Part shown: one piece after another, positions 25,466 through 34,166 of the stretch
Position numbering within the stretch: the first letter of the stretch is position 1
How the letters are laid out: every line of letters starts with the position of its first letter
Source of the DNA: CAMUQR01 sp963539845
GTDB lineage: Bacteria > Patescibacteriota > Saccharimonadia > Saccharimonadales > Saccharimonadaceae
Length of the DNA: 64,000 nt
Reading direction: 5' to 3'
Assembly (NCBI GenBank): GCA_963539845.1
Contig: CAUTML010000001.1
Span: 336,329-400,328 of the forward strand
Made by a program: the position numbers and the translations under genes
Notes under the pieces: generated by a model
What the model was told of the DNA's origin: nothing
What the model saw: only the letters and a program-made list of their open reading frames with translations
Databases searched by the model: none

Positions 25466-25494
25466 ATTATAGCATGATCATTTAAATATGTCAA
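25466..25494 (-). promoter_or_regulatory. Consensus promoter for the leader and gene at 24876
   Basis: On the minus strand TTGACA (25494-25489), 17 nt ending in TGC and TATAAT (25471-25466) match the sigma-70 consensus in both hexamers. Confidence 0.9.
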
Positions 25495-25548
25495 TAGTTT
25501 TATCAGACTTTTTATAAAAAGCGATTTTATAGAGTGTCTTGACTCTTT

Positions 25549-25577
25549 TTGACTTTTATTCCTCCCTAGTGTATAAT
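25549..25577 (+). promoter_or_regulatory. Promoter giving a leaderless rpmE2 mRNA
   Basis: TTGACT (25549-25554), a 17-nt spacer and TATAAT (25572-25577) end 8 nt before the ATG at 25586. Confidence 0.85.
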
Positions 25578-25585
25578 GACGACTT

Positions 25586-25924
25586 ATGAAAAAGAATATC
25601 CACCCCCAAGATTATCGGCTCGTCGTATTTAGCGACGAAGCAGCGGGTTTTTCGTTTCTAACTCGAAGCACCGCTCCGACCACCGAAACGATTAAATGGG
25701 AAGACGGCAAGGAATATCCATTGGTCAAAATCCACATTTCGAGCGCTTCTCACCCATTCTTCACTGGTGAAGAGAAAATCATCGACACCGAAGGTCGCGT
25801 TGACCGCTTCAAGGCAAAATTCGAAGCTGCCCGCAAGCATAAAGAAGCCTTGGAGAAAAAATTAGCGGCTCAAAAAGCCCCAAAAACTAAAGCCGAACCA
25901 AAAGCCAAAAAAGCTGACAAATAG
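25586..25924 (+). CDS. rpmE2: 50S ribosomal protein L31 type B, extended
   Basis: bL31 (112 residues) sits between the large and small subunits. MKKNIHPQDYRLVVFSDEAA, the FLTRSTAP region and SSASHPFFTGEEKIIDTEGR are type B signatures; the zinc-binding cysteines of type A are absent. The protein carries a Lys/Ala-rich tail of about 30 residues (KKLAAQKAPKTKAEPKAKKA) beyond the usual length. The TATAAT box lies 8 nt before the ATG and no ribosome binding site is visible, so the mRNA is probably leaderless. It is a single-gene unit with its own terminator. Confidence 0.94.
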   Translation: MKKNIHPQDYRLVVFSDEAAGFSFLTRSTAPTTETIKWEDGKEYPLVKIHISSASHPFFTGEEKIIDTEGRVDRFKAKFEAARKHKEALEKKLAAQKAPKTKAEPKAKKADK

Positions 25925-25933
25925 GCTCTGTTT

Positions 25934-25957
25934 AAAACCTCCCACTCGGGAGGTTTT
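25934..25957 (+). terminator. Terminator of rpmE2
   Basis: AAAACCTCCC pairs with GGGAGGTTTT across a 4-nt loop, 10 nt after the stop. Confidence 0.9.
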
Positions 25958-25992
25958 AAGTTTGCGAGAACATGAGCGATTGGCGATTTATA

Positions 25993-26087
25993 ATCAATTA
26001 TGTTTCAGCGAGATTGACAATCTAGGCTGGCAATAAGCGATTCTTCAGATGAGCCAATTGCCACCATCGAGTCGAAACATGATTAAC
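25993..26087. repeat. Palindromic structured element, copy 2
   Basis: The left arm ATCAATTATGTTTC is identical to copy 1. The right arm GAAACATGATT differs from copy 1 by A to G, which keeps pairing as a G-T wobble. The core is the same as in 16527-16619 apart from a handful of substitutions and a 2-nt insertion. It lies between the converging rpmE2 and ung genes, in the same orientation as copy 1. Confidence 0.7.
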
Positions 26088-26100
26088 TAAACCGATATTA

Positions 26101-26760
26101 TCATAACCGCCAGTCAATCGGTCGCTGGTTAGTTTTAATTAAAAAAGCATTAATTTTCGAAAAAGGTTTGGAACCGAAAAAGCCTCGATTAGCCGAAAAC
26201 GGCGACGGATGAGCAGTGGCGATTTTATAATGATGTGGGTTGGTGATTTTGGCGCCAACTTTTTGGGCATGAGCGCCCCACAACACAAACACTAACGGCC
26301 GTTCTGATTCATTCAAAAACTCCAACACATGCTCGGTAAACTCCATCCAACCGAGGTGAGCGTGACTAGCCGGCTTGCCTTGTTCTACACTCCACGAAGT
26401 GTTCATCAGAAGCACGCCTTCCTCCGCCCACGGTCGCAAATAACCCGTCGCTGGCGGTTCGATTCCCAGATCATTGTTTAATTCCAAGAAGATGTTACGG
26501 AGCGACGGCGGAATTTTAACATCCGGCTTGACCGAAAAACTCATGCCATGCGCCTGCCCTACGCCATGATACGGATCTTGCCCGATAATCACCACCTTGA
26601 CCTGCTCCAATGGACAAGCTTCAAAACAGGAAAAAATCTCCTGGCGCTCCGGAAAAACCACCCCACGCGCCCGCGCCTCTTCAACTTTATGCCATAATTG
26701 TTTAAAATAAGCCTGTTGCGCTTCGTGCTCGATCAACTGACGCCAAGTAGTAAATGTCAT
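26101..26760 (-). CDS. ung: Uracil-DNA glycosylase (family 1)
   Basis: UDG (219 residues) removes uracil from DNA at the first step of base excision repair. The water-activating motif GQDPYHG has its Asp at 62, the uracil pocket is in VLLMNTSWSVEQGKPASH, and the DNA-intercalation loop HPSPFSANRGFFG is near the C-terminus. Length and motifs are normal. It diverges from prfA, whose promoter overlaps its own. A TAAGAT box with TG extension ends 6 nt before the ATG, so the mRNA is probably leaderless. Confidence 0.97.
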   Translation of the reverse strand: MTFTTWRQLIEHEAQQAYFKQLWHKVEEARARGVVFPERQEIFSCFEACPLEQVKVVIIGQDPYHGVGQAHGMSFSVKPDVKIPPSLRNIFLELNNDLGIEPPATGYLRPWAEEGVLLMNTSWSVEQGKPASHAHLGWMEFTEHVLEFLNESERPLVFVLWGAHAQKVGAKITNPHHYKIATAHPSPFSANRGFFGSKPFSKINAFLIKTNQRPIDWRL

Positions 26761-26766
26761 ATTTTT

Positions 26767-26772
26767 ATCTTA
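26767..26772 (-). promoter_or_regulatory. -10 box giving a leaderless ung mRNA
   Basis: On the minus strand TGA-TAAGAT ends 6 nt before the ung ATG. The -35 region (TTTCAA) is only partly consensus and overlaps the prfA -35 box. Confidence 0.5.
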
Positions 26773-26789
26773 TCACGAGTTCGAGTTTT

Positions 26790-26818
26790 TTGAAAAACTA
26801 CTCTGTTTTTGGTATAAT
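26790..26818 (+). promoter_or_regulatory. Promoter of prfA
   Basis: TTGAAA, 17 nt and TATAAT (26813-26818) predict a start near 26825, leaving a leader of only about 7 nt without a ribosome binding site. Confidence 0.75.
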
Positions 26819-26831
26819 AGCTGGCAGTATT

Positions 26832-27905
26832 ATGGCAAAAATTGATTTAAATTTGGAAAAATTACAGACTGAACACCGCGAAATTGAGGCGTTTTTAAGC
26901 ACGCCCAATGCCTATGCATCGCCAGATTTTTCCGCAAAAAACAAGCGCTTAGCGGAACTCGAAAAAATCATCTCAACCGCTGAACAAATCGCTACTTTAG
27001 AAAAAAACATTGCCGAAGCTAAAGCGTTAATTGAACTCGAATCAGGCGAATTAGCTGAGTTAGCTAAAACAGAAATCGCCGACAGCGAGACGGCCTTAGC
27101 GACGGCCGAGCAAGAACTTATGCTGATGCTACTGCCTAAAGATCCGAACGATGATAAAAACGCTATCATCGAAATCCGCGCCGGCGCTGGTGGCGATGAG
27201 GCTAGTTTGTTCGCTGCTGAATTGATGCGCATGTATTTGCGTTTTTGCGAAAATCACAGCCTCAAAACCGAACTTCTCAGCGAAAGTTCCAACGATACTG
27301 GTGGCTATAAAGAAGTTATTTTTAAAGTTATTGGTGACGCACCGTATGGCACTTTGAAGTTTGAATCGGGAGTCCACCGCGTCCAACGTGTCCCCGCGAC
27401 CGAGAGTCAAGGTCGGATTCATACTAGCACCGTCACCGTGGCGGTTTTGCCGGAAGCCGAAGAAACCGACATCGAAATCAACCCTAACGACCTGCGGATT
27501 GATGTTTATCGCTCGGGCGGCCACGGCGGTCAAAGCGTCAACACCACCGATAGCGCTGTGCGTATCACCCACTTACCAACCGGCATTGTAGTCGCCAACC
27601 AAGACGAAAAATCGCAAATTAAAAACAAGCTTAAAGCCATGAGCGTGTTGCGTAGCCGTTTATTGCAGGCCAAAATTGAAGCTGAGCAGTCCCAGCTGGA
27701 CGAAAAACGGCGCAAACTCATTGGTTCTGGCGATCGTAGCGAAAAAATTCGGACTTATAACTTCCCTCAAGACCGCATCACCGATCATCGGATTAGTTAT
27801 TCACGTTCCAATATTCCGTCGGCCATGAACGGCGAAATTGACGATTTAATCGAACGACTCAAAGCTTACGAAAGCGAGCTTAACCTTGCCGAAGCCAACA
27901 ATTAA
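26832..27905 (+). CDS. prfA: Peptide chain release factor 1
   Basis: RF1 (357 residues) ends translation at UAA and UAG. The PxT stop-reading tripeptide is PAT in VQRVPATESQGRIHTS, and the GGQ motif is in YRSGGHGGQSVNTTDSA. The helical N-terminal domain spans about 1-100. ATG 26832 is chosen because the region before it is the promoter; an upstream ATG at 26754 overlaps ung. It overlaps prmC, which modifies this factor, by 20 nt. Confidence 0.97.
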   Translation: MAKIDLNLEKLQTEHREIEAFLSTPNAYASPDFSAKNKRLAELEKIISTAEQIATLEKNIAEAKALIELESGELAELAKTEIADSETALATAEQELMLMLLPKDPNDDKNAIIEIRAGAGGDEASLFAAELMRMYLRFCENHSLKTELLSESSNDTGGYKEVIFKVIGDAPYGTLKFESGVHRVQRVPATESQGRIHTSTVTVAVLPEAEETDIEINPNDLRIDVYRSGGHGGQSVNTTDSAVRITHLPTGIVVANQDEKSQIKNKLKAMSVLRSRLLQAKIEAEQSQLDEKRRKLIGSGDRSEKIRTYNFPQDRITDHRISYSRSNIPSAMNGEIDDLIERLKAYESELNLAEANN

Positions 27906-28755
27906 CGCTTGGCTTGTTCAAGCCACTACTCAGCTAAAACGTTGTAATTTTATCAACAATGCTCGACTAGAAGCTGAACTGCTCCTGGGTTTTGTACTGC
28001 ACTGCGATCGTCTGCAACTGCAACTACGGCTTGATGATGATATAACCGATGATCAACTCTCAGAACTGAACCAAATTTTAGCTCAGCGCTTAAATAATTA
28101 CCCACTCGCCTATATTACCGGCGCCAAAGATTTCTACGGTCGACAGTTTCAGGTTAATTCGTCGGTTTTAATTCCTCGCCCGGAATCAGAGGTGATGATT
28201 GAACAGGCTTTACAAATCGTCAATAATAATTTTAGTGTTCAGGCGACTGATATCATCAAGATTCTTGATATTGGCTGTGGTAGCGGCGCACTGGGTTTAA
28301 CCTTAGCTAGTGAATTAGCCGAACGCAAAATTAATTACCAGCTAACCCTGGCGGACATTTCGCAGTCCGCCCTTAACGTCGCCCGCCACAACGCCAAGAA
28401 CCTCGCCGTTACGGCTGATTTTGTTATTAGTGATTTGCTCACGGATATTTCAAATTTATCGGCTAATCTGATTTTAGCTAATTTACCTTATGTTGATCGT
28501 CAATGGTCTTTTGTTAAAAATGTGGAATTTGAGCCAGAATTAGCCCTTTATGCTGACAACCATGGACTGGCCTTGATTTTTAAACTAATTGACCAGCTCG
28601 CCACTACAAAAAATCAAACCGCTCAATGCTGGCTATTCCTCGAGTCCGATCCTTTGCAACAGCCAGCCATTCGCAAGCATCTTTTGGAACATAATTTTAC
28701 CGATATTAAACAAGTCGACTATATTACTATAGTCGACCTATCTAAAGAAGCTTAA
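27886..28755 (+). CDS. prmC: Release factor glutamine methyltransferase PrmC
   Basis: PrmC (289 residues) methylates the Gln of the GGQ motif in RF1 and RF2 with S-adenosylmethionine. The N-terminal helical domain (about 1-85) is followed by a Rossmann methyltransferase domain with ILDIGCGSGALGL. The substrate-binding tetrapeptide, normally NPPY, reads NLPY here (ANLPYVDRQW). PLAYITGAKDFYGR is a strong family mark. The start is TTG 27886, inside the end of prfA, which implies translational coupling with its substrate gene. Confidence 0.93.
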   Translation: MPKPTINAWLVQATTQLKRCNFINNARLEAELLLGFVLHCDRLQLQLRLDDDITDDQLSELNQILAQRLNNYPLAYITGAKDFYGRQFQVNSSVLIPRPESEVMIEQALQIVNNNFSVQATDIIKILDIGCGSGALGLTLASELAERKINYQLTLADISQSALNVARHNAKNLAVTADFVISDLLTDISNLSANLILANLPYVDRQWSFVKNVEFEPELALYADNHGLALIFKLIDQLATTKNQTAQCWLFLESDPLQQPAIRKHLLEHNFTDIKQVDYITIVDLSKEA

Positions 28756-28759
28756 TTGT

Positions 28760-29938
28760 TTAGTTTTGAGCTGATTGGAGTTTGGCTTTGGCGGTGATTG
28801 TTTGATTACCGCGTTTAACTACTAATTCCACTTCGTCGCCAACGGTATATTCTGATAACAACGTGCTCAAGCTACCAGCTTTACCAACTTCCAAACCATT
28901 GACTTTCATGATAATATCGCCTTCTTTTAAGCCAGCTTTGTCAGCTGAAGAGCCTGGAATTACGTTACCGGTTATTAATGCGCCCTGCTTTTCGCTGAGT
29001 TTTTTGTCTTTAGCGATAGCTGGATTAACCGCTATATAGCGCACACCGAGCATCGCCCGCTGGATTTGATCATCGTTGCGACCAAGCTGCTTAATCACGC
29101 CTTTAGCAGCGCTAATTGGGATTGCAAAGCCCAGACCGTTAGCACCCCGAGTTACAGCCGTATTGATGCCGATCAGCTGACCACCAGCATTAACCAACGG
29201 GCCACCAGAATTACCAGGGTTGATCGCAGCGTCAGTTTGCAACATATCAGTCAAATTTTCAACGCTCTGATCACTACCCTGCGCTGTAATACTACGGTTC
29301 GTACCAGAGATAATGCCCCGAGTAACGGTGTTTTGGTATTGTCCAAGCGAATTACCAATGGCAATCACCGATTGACCGACTTTGACAGTTTTTGAATCAC
29401 CGATCTCAATTGGTTTAAAATTTTTGGGGTTAGATACTTTCAAAAAAGCTAGATCATTAAACGGATCCTGAAAAATAACCTTGACGTTGTCATACATTTC
29501 ACCATCGCTGGTAATAACTGTCAATTGAGTTGAATCTTTGACCACGTGTTTGTTGGTTAAAATATAGCCGTTACTTGATAAAATAACCCCGGTGCCAGCC
29601 CCACTCTGCTCAGTGTCGAGCGTATATCTATTGACCGACGATGTCACAATTGACACCACGCTTGGAGCAACTTTTTCTGCTACTGAACTGATGCTAGATT
29701 CAGCGAAATTCTGGGTGTTTTTATCAACCGTAGATTGATTAACCACTGGCGTAGTTTGAGATGTTTTCTCGGTTTTGTTCGTTCGAGTCAAAATCGCCGG
29801 CGCTAGCAAAAGCACTAATAATCCCAGCAGAGCCAGATTAAGGGCTTTTGGTCGCTTCAGACTCTTAGTCCGAGGGCGAGAGGACGGCGACGCATCGTCG
29901 ATAACTTTAGTTTCTAATTTAATTGGGTCTTGTTGCAT
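28760..29938 (-). CDS. htrA: HtrA/DegP-type serine protease with one PDZ domain
   Basis: This 392-residue S1C protease is membrane-anchored by a helix at about 33-50 and works outside the cytoplasm on misfolded proteins. The catalytic triad is His131 (LTNKHVV), Asp162 (FNDLAFLKV) and Ser244 (NPGNSGGPLV). One PDZ domain spans about 300-385 (GSSADKAGLKEGDIIMKVNG). The N-terminal 30 residues are charged and cytoplasmic. GGAG lies 4 nt before the ATG. It follows the membrane protein at 29948 by 9 nt, suggesting an operon. Confidence 0.95.
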   Translation of the reverse strand: MQQDPIKLETKVIDDASPSSRPRTKSLKRPKALNLALLGLLVLLLAPAILTRTNKTEKTSQTTPVVNQSTVDKNTQNFAESSISSVAEKVAPSVVSIVTSSVNRYTLDTEQSGAGTGVILSSNGYILTNKHVVKDSTQLTVITSDGEMYDNVKVIFQDPFNDLAFLKVSNPKNFKPIEIGDSKTVKVGQSVIAIGNSLGQYQNTVTRGIISGTNRSITAQGSDQSVENLTDMLQTDAAINPGNSGGPLVNAGGQLIGINTAVTRGANGLGFAIPISAAKGVIKQLGRNDDQIQRAMLGVRYIAVNPAIAKDKKLSEKQGALITGNVIPGSSADKAGLKEGDIIMKVNGLEVGKAGSLSTLLSEYTVGDEVELVVKRGNQTITAKAKLQSAQN

Positions 29939-29947
29939 AATACTCCT

Positions 29948-30757
29948 TTACAACTTAATTAATGGTTTTGAAAAAAACAACAACATTACTAAAATTAACA
30001 CAACCACAAAACCAATCGACGCCAGCAAATCAATTTGCAGATTACGATGATTTTGATCGGCTTCTTGGTTCATATAAAACAGCACTTTGTAGGTCAAAAA
30101 AGTCAAGGCAGTTGAAACTATCGCGAATTGCGATACTTTAATACCAGCCACAAAATTATAGCCAATCATCCAATGCCAATAAATCCACGCTAATTCCATC
30201 ATAATTAGCGCCCAAATACCGCTCATCAACCGCGTATATTTAATCTCAAAATCAGCATTTTTAAGATAATGACCCATGATATTATAAGCGATAAACATTT
30301 CAACCATCAAAAAAACTAATATTGGCCAACGATAGCCAAACAACGATAGATTTAAATTCACTAAAAACATCGCAATCAAGCTCTGAGTCATGATTTTGAG
30401 AGAACTAGTGCCAGGTTTGATCATTAGTAGCCAAATAATATAGAGCAAAGCTGAGCCAATTTGGTAAATCATTTGATCGCCACCGATGTAATAAACCAAC
30501 AGCACATAACTAATTCCGACTAAAATATCCGTTAGATTTGAGACTAAATTAGCCCACCAAAATCGAATTTTAACGGCAAAAATTCGCCATTTGCTAACAG
30601 CAATCACCGCCAGTCCTAACCACGGCGCATCAAACAGATTAACCAGCATAACCACTGCCACCGCCAATAAAGCATTCAGCAAAACATAAAACAATCCGCT
30701 AATTAAATTAGAGGTTTTAGGAGTGGGTTTGGGTAATTTTTTCGGGATTTTTTTCAT
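29948..30757 (-). CDS. Unknown multi-pass membrane protein
   Basis: The protein has about 269 residues and roughly eight hydrophobic helices (for example LISGLFYVLLNALLAVAVVM, ILVGISYVLLVYYIGG, LLASIGFVVVLILVMLLFF), with a basic cytoplasmic N-terminus (MKKIPKKLPKPTPKTS). ATG 30757 is preferred because TAAAAT ends only 4 nt upstream; an earlier ATG at 30775 would fall in the promoter. No domain is recognised. It precedes the HtrA protease and follows an LCP protein, so an envelope role is plausible but not shown. Confidence 0.75.
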   Translation of the reverse strand: MKKIPKKLPKPTPKTSNLISGLFYVLLNALLAVAVVMLVNLFDAPWLGLAVIAVSKWRIFAVKIRFWWANLVSNLTDILVGISYVLLVYYIGGDQMIYQIGSALLYIIWLLMIKPGTSSLKIMTQSLIAMFLVNLNLSLFGYRWPILVFLMVEMFIAYNIMGHYLKNADFEIKYTRLMSGIWALIMMELAWIYWHWMIGYNFVAGIKVSQFAIVSTALTFLTYKVLFYMNQEADQNHRNLQIDLLASIGFVVVLILVMLLFFSKPLIKL

Positions 30758-30816
30758 AGATATTTTAACACACATCGATAATTACTATTATATTATACCA
30801 TAACCAACATTTAAAA

Positions 30817-32502
30817 TTACTTTAATTCAAAACCTGGACCGATAACCACCACTAAATCAGAATTATGGTTGGTATATCTGGCAGATTGACCGATATCTGT
30901 CTCTAACTGGTAAGTTCGCTTGAGAAATTCATAAGATTTTGGCTTATCGGCGCCAGATTTTTGAAAAATTAACCCTTTGGTGGAAATATTTTCTGGAGCA
31001 TTAGCAACCTGTCGAACCGTAAATCCCTGCTCCGTTAGACGGTCGGCTAATTTTTGAGCGATACCAGCCACGTCACTGCCATTAAGCACCGTGATACTGG
31101 CCGATTCTTTAGTTAGTTTCTGATTACCGTTAGCTTGACGCTGAACGTGCTTTTTGACTTCGGCATAATTCTCAAATCCCGCCCGTGGCAAAACCACTGA
31201 CTGACCGTCCATATTGCCAGTTTTAGTCACTTCAACTAGACTAATCGAATTAATGGTCGAATCGCTAAATTGCGAGGAAATCTTTTTGAAGGTCGCAGCC
31301 ACTGATTTGACTTCGCTAGCGGTAATATTAGTGCGTAAATTATCACCTAACGATTCAATGATTCGGAGCATTTTTTCAAAATTGTTAAAAGTGCCATCTG
31401 AAGCCATTTTTTTAGCCATGGCAGTCACCACTCGACGTTGATTATCTTCTCGATCATAATTAGACCGCGACAAACCATAGCCCCCATCTGAATTACGCGC
31501 CCGAATCAATTTCAAAGCTTGTTCGCCGTTTAACAGGCCAGTCGGGCCATTTTTGAATTTAATGCCTGTATTAACATCATAAATCCCTCGCGGGTCAGAA
31601 CTTTCGATCACTATTTCAACCCCACCGATGGCATTAACGATATCTTCGACTGCCTTGAAATTTAAGTGCATATAATATTGTGGAGTCCAGCCTGTGACCT
31701 GGCCCAATTTACGACCAAGCGCTTCCGCTCCCGCCTTAGGGTCTTTGCCGTTGTTTGAACCACATTGATAAACCGTGTTAACTTTAGCTCGATTACCCAC
31801 AAAACAAGTTTTTTCTAGTCGCACCCATAAATCCCGCGGAATACTGACAATCGACGCTTTGTTGGTTTTTGAATCAAAGCTAATAATCATCAGGGAGTCC
31901 GTCAGCAATGGTCCACCATGAGCGCTATTAACGTTATTGCTTTCCGTCCCAAAAATTAAAAAATTAGTCCGGCCGTTTTCATCAGTTTTTAGAGGATCGG
32001 CCTTAAAAAGCACGTCTATAAGATTACCGCCACCTATCACGTTGGTTGCTTTCATCAATCGCGAACCATAATGATAAGCCGTCGCCAATCCAACCACCAA
32101 CAACCCTAAAAACAGCCATTTGATAATTTTGCGTTTTTTCGATTTTGGCTTCGGGGATTTATGGGATTTAGGGGATTTAGGCGGTTTGGAATTGGCAGAT
32201 CGAGATGGTGTTGATGGCTGATTTAAAAAATCAGTCACATCAAAATCTTGCTTATCGACGGTTTTGCTTTTTTGGGTAATCCGTTGACGCTCCGAACGCT
32301 GATGATTTAGCTCTCGGTTAGCTAACTTCGAAACGTTTGCTGATAGTTGCTTCTTAGTCGAGCCAACTGAATTAAGCGACCGTTTTGTGGCAACTTTAGG
32401 TTGATAATAGCTAACATCTGGTCGTTTTTTAGCCACTCCATTGGTTGACCGTGAACGACGAATAAATCCATCAATTGATACAGGTTTTTTGTTCATAACC
32501 AT
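30817..32502 (-). CDS. LytR-CpsA-Psr (LCP) family protein with LytR C-terminal domain
   Basis: LCP enzymes move polymers from lipid carriers onto peptidoglycan or other wall parts. This 561-residue protein has a long Ser/Lys-rich cytoplasmic head (1-125), a membrane helix at about 128-146 (WLFLGLLVVGLATAYHYG) and an LCP domain at about 180-390. The conserved DSLMIISF, VSIPRDLWV, and RARNSDGGYGLSRSNYDRED arginine cluster are visible. A LytR_C domain follows at about 465-560 (ITVLNGSDVAGIAQKLADRL). TATGAT ends 5 nt before ATG 32502, with TTGAAT 17 nt further up, so the mRNA may be leaderless. Confidence 0.93.
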   Translation of the reverse strand: MVMNKKPVSIDGFIRRSRSTNGVAKKRPDVSYYQPKVATKRSLNSVGSTKKQLSANVSKLANRELNHQRSERQRITQKSKTVDKQDFDVTDFLNQPSTPSRSANSKPPKSPKSHKSPKPKSKKRKIIKWLFLGLLVVGLATAYHYGSRLMKATNVIGGGNLIDVLFKADPLKTDENGRTNFLIFGTESNNVNSAHGGPLLTDSLMIISFDSKTNKASIVSIPRDLWVRLEKTCFVGNRAKVNTVYQCGSNNGKDPKAGAEALGRKLGQVTGWTPQYYMHLNFKAVEDIVNAIGGVEIVIESSDPRGIYDVNTGIKFKNGPTGLLNGEQALKLIRARNSDGGYGLSRSNYDREDNQRRVVTAMAKKMASDGTFNNFEKMLRIIESLGDNLRTNITASEVKSVAATFKKISSQFSDSTINSISLVEVTKTGNMDGQSVVLPRAGFENYAEVKKHVQRQANGNQKLTKESASITVLNGSDVAGIAQKLADRLTEQGFTVRQVANAPENISTKGLIFQKSGADKPKSYEFLKRTYQLETDIGQSARYTNHNSDLVVVIGPGFELK

Positions 32503-32507
32503 TAACT

Positions 32508-32536
32508 ATCATACCGTTTATAACATTTTTATTCAA
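32508..32536 (-). promoter_or_regulatory. Promoter giving a leaderless LCP mRNA
   Basis: On the minus strand TTGAAT (32536-32531), 17 nt and TATGAT (32513-32508) end 5 nt before the ATG at 32502. A second in-frame ATG is at 32496. Confidence 0.65.
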
Positions 32537-32560
32537 TATTTAAAAAACTATTTTTTTTGA

Positions 32561-32566
32561 TATAAT
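32561..32566 (+). promoter_or_regulatory. -10 box giving a near-leaderless lepB mRNA
   Basis: TGA-TATAAT ends 9 nt before ATG 32576. The -35 region is AT-rich without a clear hexamer. The start of lepB diverges from the LCP gene. Confidence 0.6.
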
Positions 32567-32575
32567 AGTTATGTT

Positions 32576-33178
32576 ATGACGCAAATTAGTATCAATCGCA
32601 AAAACCGCACTCGAGATATCGCCAATATTGTTTTTTTCGTGGCGTCGGTGATTTGTGGCACATTATTGATTAACGCTTTTGTCTTTCGAAGTTATAGTAT
32701 CGTTGGTCGCAGTATGGAAAATACTTTTTACCAAAACGACCGAGTAATCGTTAATCGCCTGCCAGTGACCTGGGCCCAGATCAAAAATACCCCTTACGTG
32801 CCAAAACGAGGCGATATTATTGTGTTTGAAAACCCCCAAAACGCTTCTCGACAACAAGACCGTTATCTAATTAAACGCGTGGTAGGCTTGCCGGGCGATA
32901 CTGTTAATCTCAAAAATAACAAGCTAACCATCACCAACAAAGAGCATCCCGAAGGTTTCAATCCAAATGACCAGCTCAAAGACGAAATGAGTGCTCTAGT
33001 TTCCGGTGAGGTTGACAATGTTAAAGTTCAAGACAATCATCTGTTCGTCATCGGTGACCATCGAGAAGGCAGTCATTCTTATGACTCGCGCAACGGTCTC
33101 GGTCAAGTTCCGTTTCATCTGGTGATTGGACCGGTCAACATGCGTCTTTTCCCTCTAACTCACTTCCGCTTCTTTTAA
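32576..33178 (+). CDS. lepB: Signal peptidase I
   Basis: This 200-residue S26 protease removes signal peptides from exported proteins. One membrane helix spans about 13-36 (DIANIVFFVASVICGTLL). The catalytic Ser46 is in GRSMENTF and Lys100 in YLIKRVVGLPGD. The later boxes are VIGDHREGSHSYDSR and GPVNMRLFPL. Length and single-helix topology are of the Gram-positive type. No ribosome binding site is visible; the -10 box lies just before the ATG. It is a single-gene unit ended by the terminator at 33189-33218. Confidence 0.96.
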   Translation: MTQISINRKNRTRDIANIVFFVASVICGTLLINAFVFRSYSIVGRSMENTFYQNDRVIVNRLPVTWAQIKNTPYVPKRGDIIVFENPQNASRQQDRYLIKRVVGLPGDTVNLKNNKLTITNKEHPEGFNPNDQLKDEMSALVSGEVDNVKVQDNHLFVIGDHREGSHSYDSRNGLGQVPFHLVIGPVNMRLFPLTHFRFF

Positions 33179-33188
33179 TCAGCCGAAT

Positions 33189-33218
33189 AAAAACTCCCGC
33201 ATGCACGTGGGAGTTTTT
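33189..33218. terminator. Bidirectional terminator between lepB and parB
   Basis: AAAAACTCCC pairs with GGGAGTTTTT across a 10-nt loop, placed between two converging genes. Confidence 0.9.
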
Positions 33219-33239
33219 ACAAATCGTCACCGAATCAGA

Positions 33240-34166
33240 TTATTGGCTAAGCATTTGACTCAATCGATCAAATTCGTCTTGGTTTTTGAATTTGATTTCA
33301 ATCGTACCTGAACCGTTGGCCTTGGCTTTAACTTGAACTTTAGCGTCTAGTCGCTTAGCAATCACTTGCGATACTTTATCGGCATGTAATATTTCAGTGA
33401 TTTTTTTATCTTTGAGCGCTTCGGTTTGAGCTTGTTTATCAGTTTGAGCTTTGTAATTGGCCGTCACTCGCTCCACTCGACGAGCTGACCAGTTTTGTTT
33501 GATGATTTGCGGTAATAATTTCAAAACTATCGCGCGGTCCATACCGATTAACGGTTTGGCCTGCCCCTCAGTTAATTCACCTTGACTTAAGGCCTCGATT
33601 GCTTCCGCTGGCAAAGTCAATAACCGCATAGTATTGCTAATCGCCCCAACTGTTTTACCGCTGACTCGTTCGCTAATCTGCTTCAACGTCATATTAAATT
33701 GCTCGCGCAACTTCAGATAAGCCGTCGCCACCTCAATTACATTCAAATCTTCGCGCTGAACGTTCTCAATCAGCGACAATTCCAGGCGATTTTGAGCGCT
33801 TAAAGTGCGGATTAGGGCTGGGATTTTCTTCAAACCAGCGATTTTACTGGCACGATAACGCCGTTCACCGGCCACAATGCGATATTTATCACCTTTTTTA
33901 ATCACTACAATCGGTTGTAACACGCCATGGACTTTGATAGATCGCGCCAAGGCTTGCATTGCTTCCTCTTCAAACGCTTTACGCGGTTGTTCAGCGTCAA
34001 CCTCGATTTTATCAAGCGCAATCTCACGCAAATTACTGAGCTTGGCATCCTGCTCGCTGGTCGGGTCGAACGCTTCATCGAATAACTCAGTCGGCAGCAA
34101 CGATTCAAAGCCCCGCCCCAGAGCTGATTTGGTTGATTTTTTGGGTGTTTTAGGATTATTTGACAC
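33240..34166 (-). CDS. parB: Chromosome partitioning protein ParB
   Basis: ParB (308 residues) binds parS, spreads on DNA and, with ParA, separates chromosomes. The N-terminal CTPase domain has GVLQPIVVIKKGDKYRIVAG and GERRYRASKIAGLKKIPALI, then the ENVQREDLNVIEVA linker. A helix-turn-helix follows in KQISERVSGKTVGAISNTMR, with a C-terminal dimerisation region after it. It overlaps parA by 11 nt. No obvious parS palindrome was seen in the window. Confidence 0.96.
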   Translation of the reverse strand: MSNNPKTPKKSTKSALGRGFESLLPTELFDEAFDPTSEQDAKLSNLREIALDKIEVDAEQPRKAFEEEAMQALARSIKVHGVLQPIVVIKKGDKYRIVAGERRYRASKIAGLKKIPALIRTLSAQNRLELSLIENVQREDLNVIEVATAYLKLREQFNMTLKQISERVSGKTVGAISNTMRLLTLPAEAIEALSQGELTEGQAKPLIGMDRAIVLKLLPQIIKQNWSARRVERVTANYKAQTDKQAQTEALKDKKITEILHADKVSQVIAKRLDAKVQVKAKANGSGTIEIKFKNQDEFDRLSQMLSQ

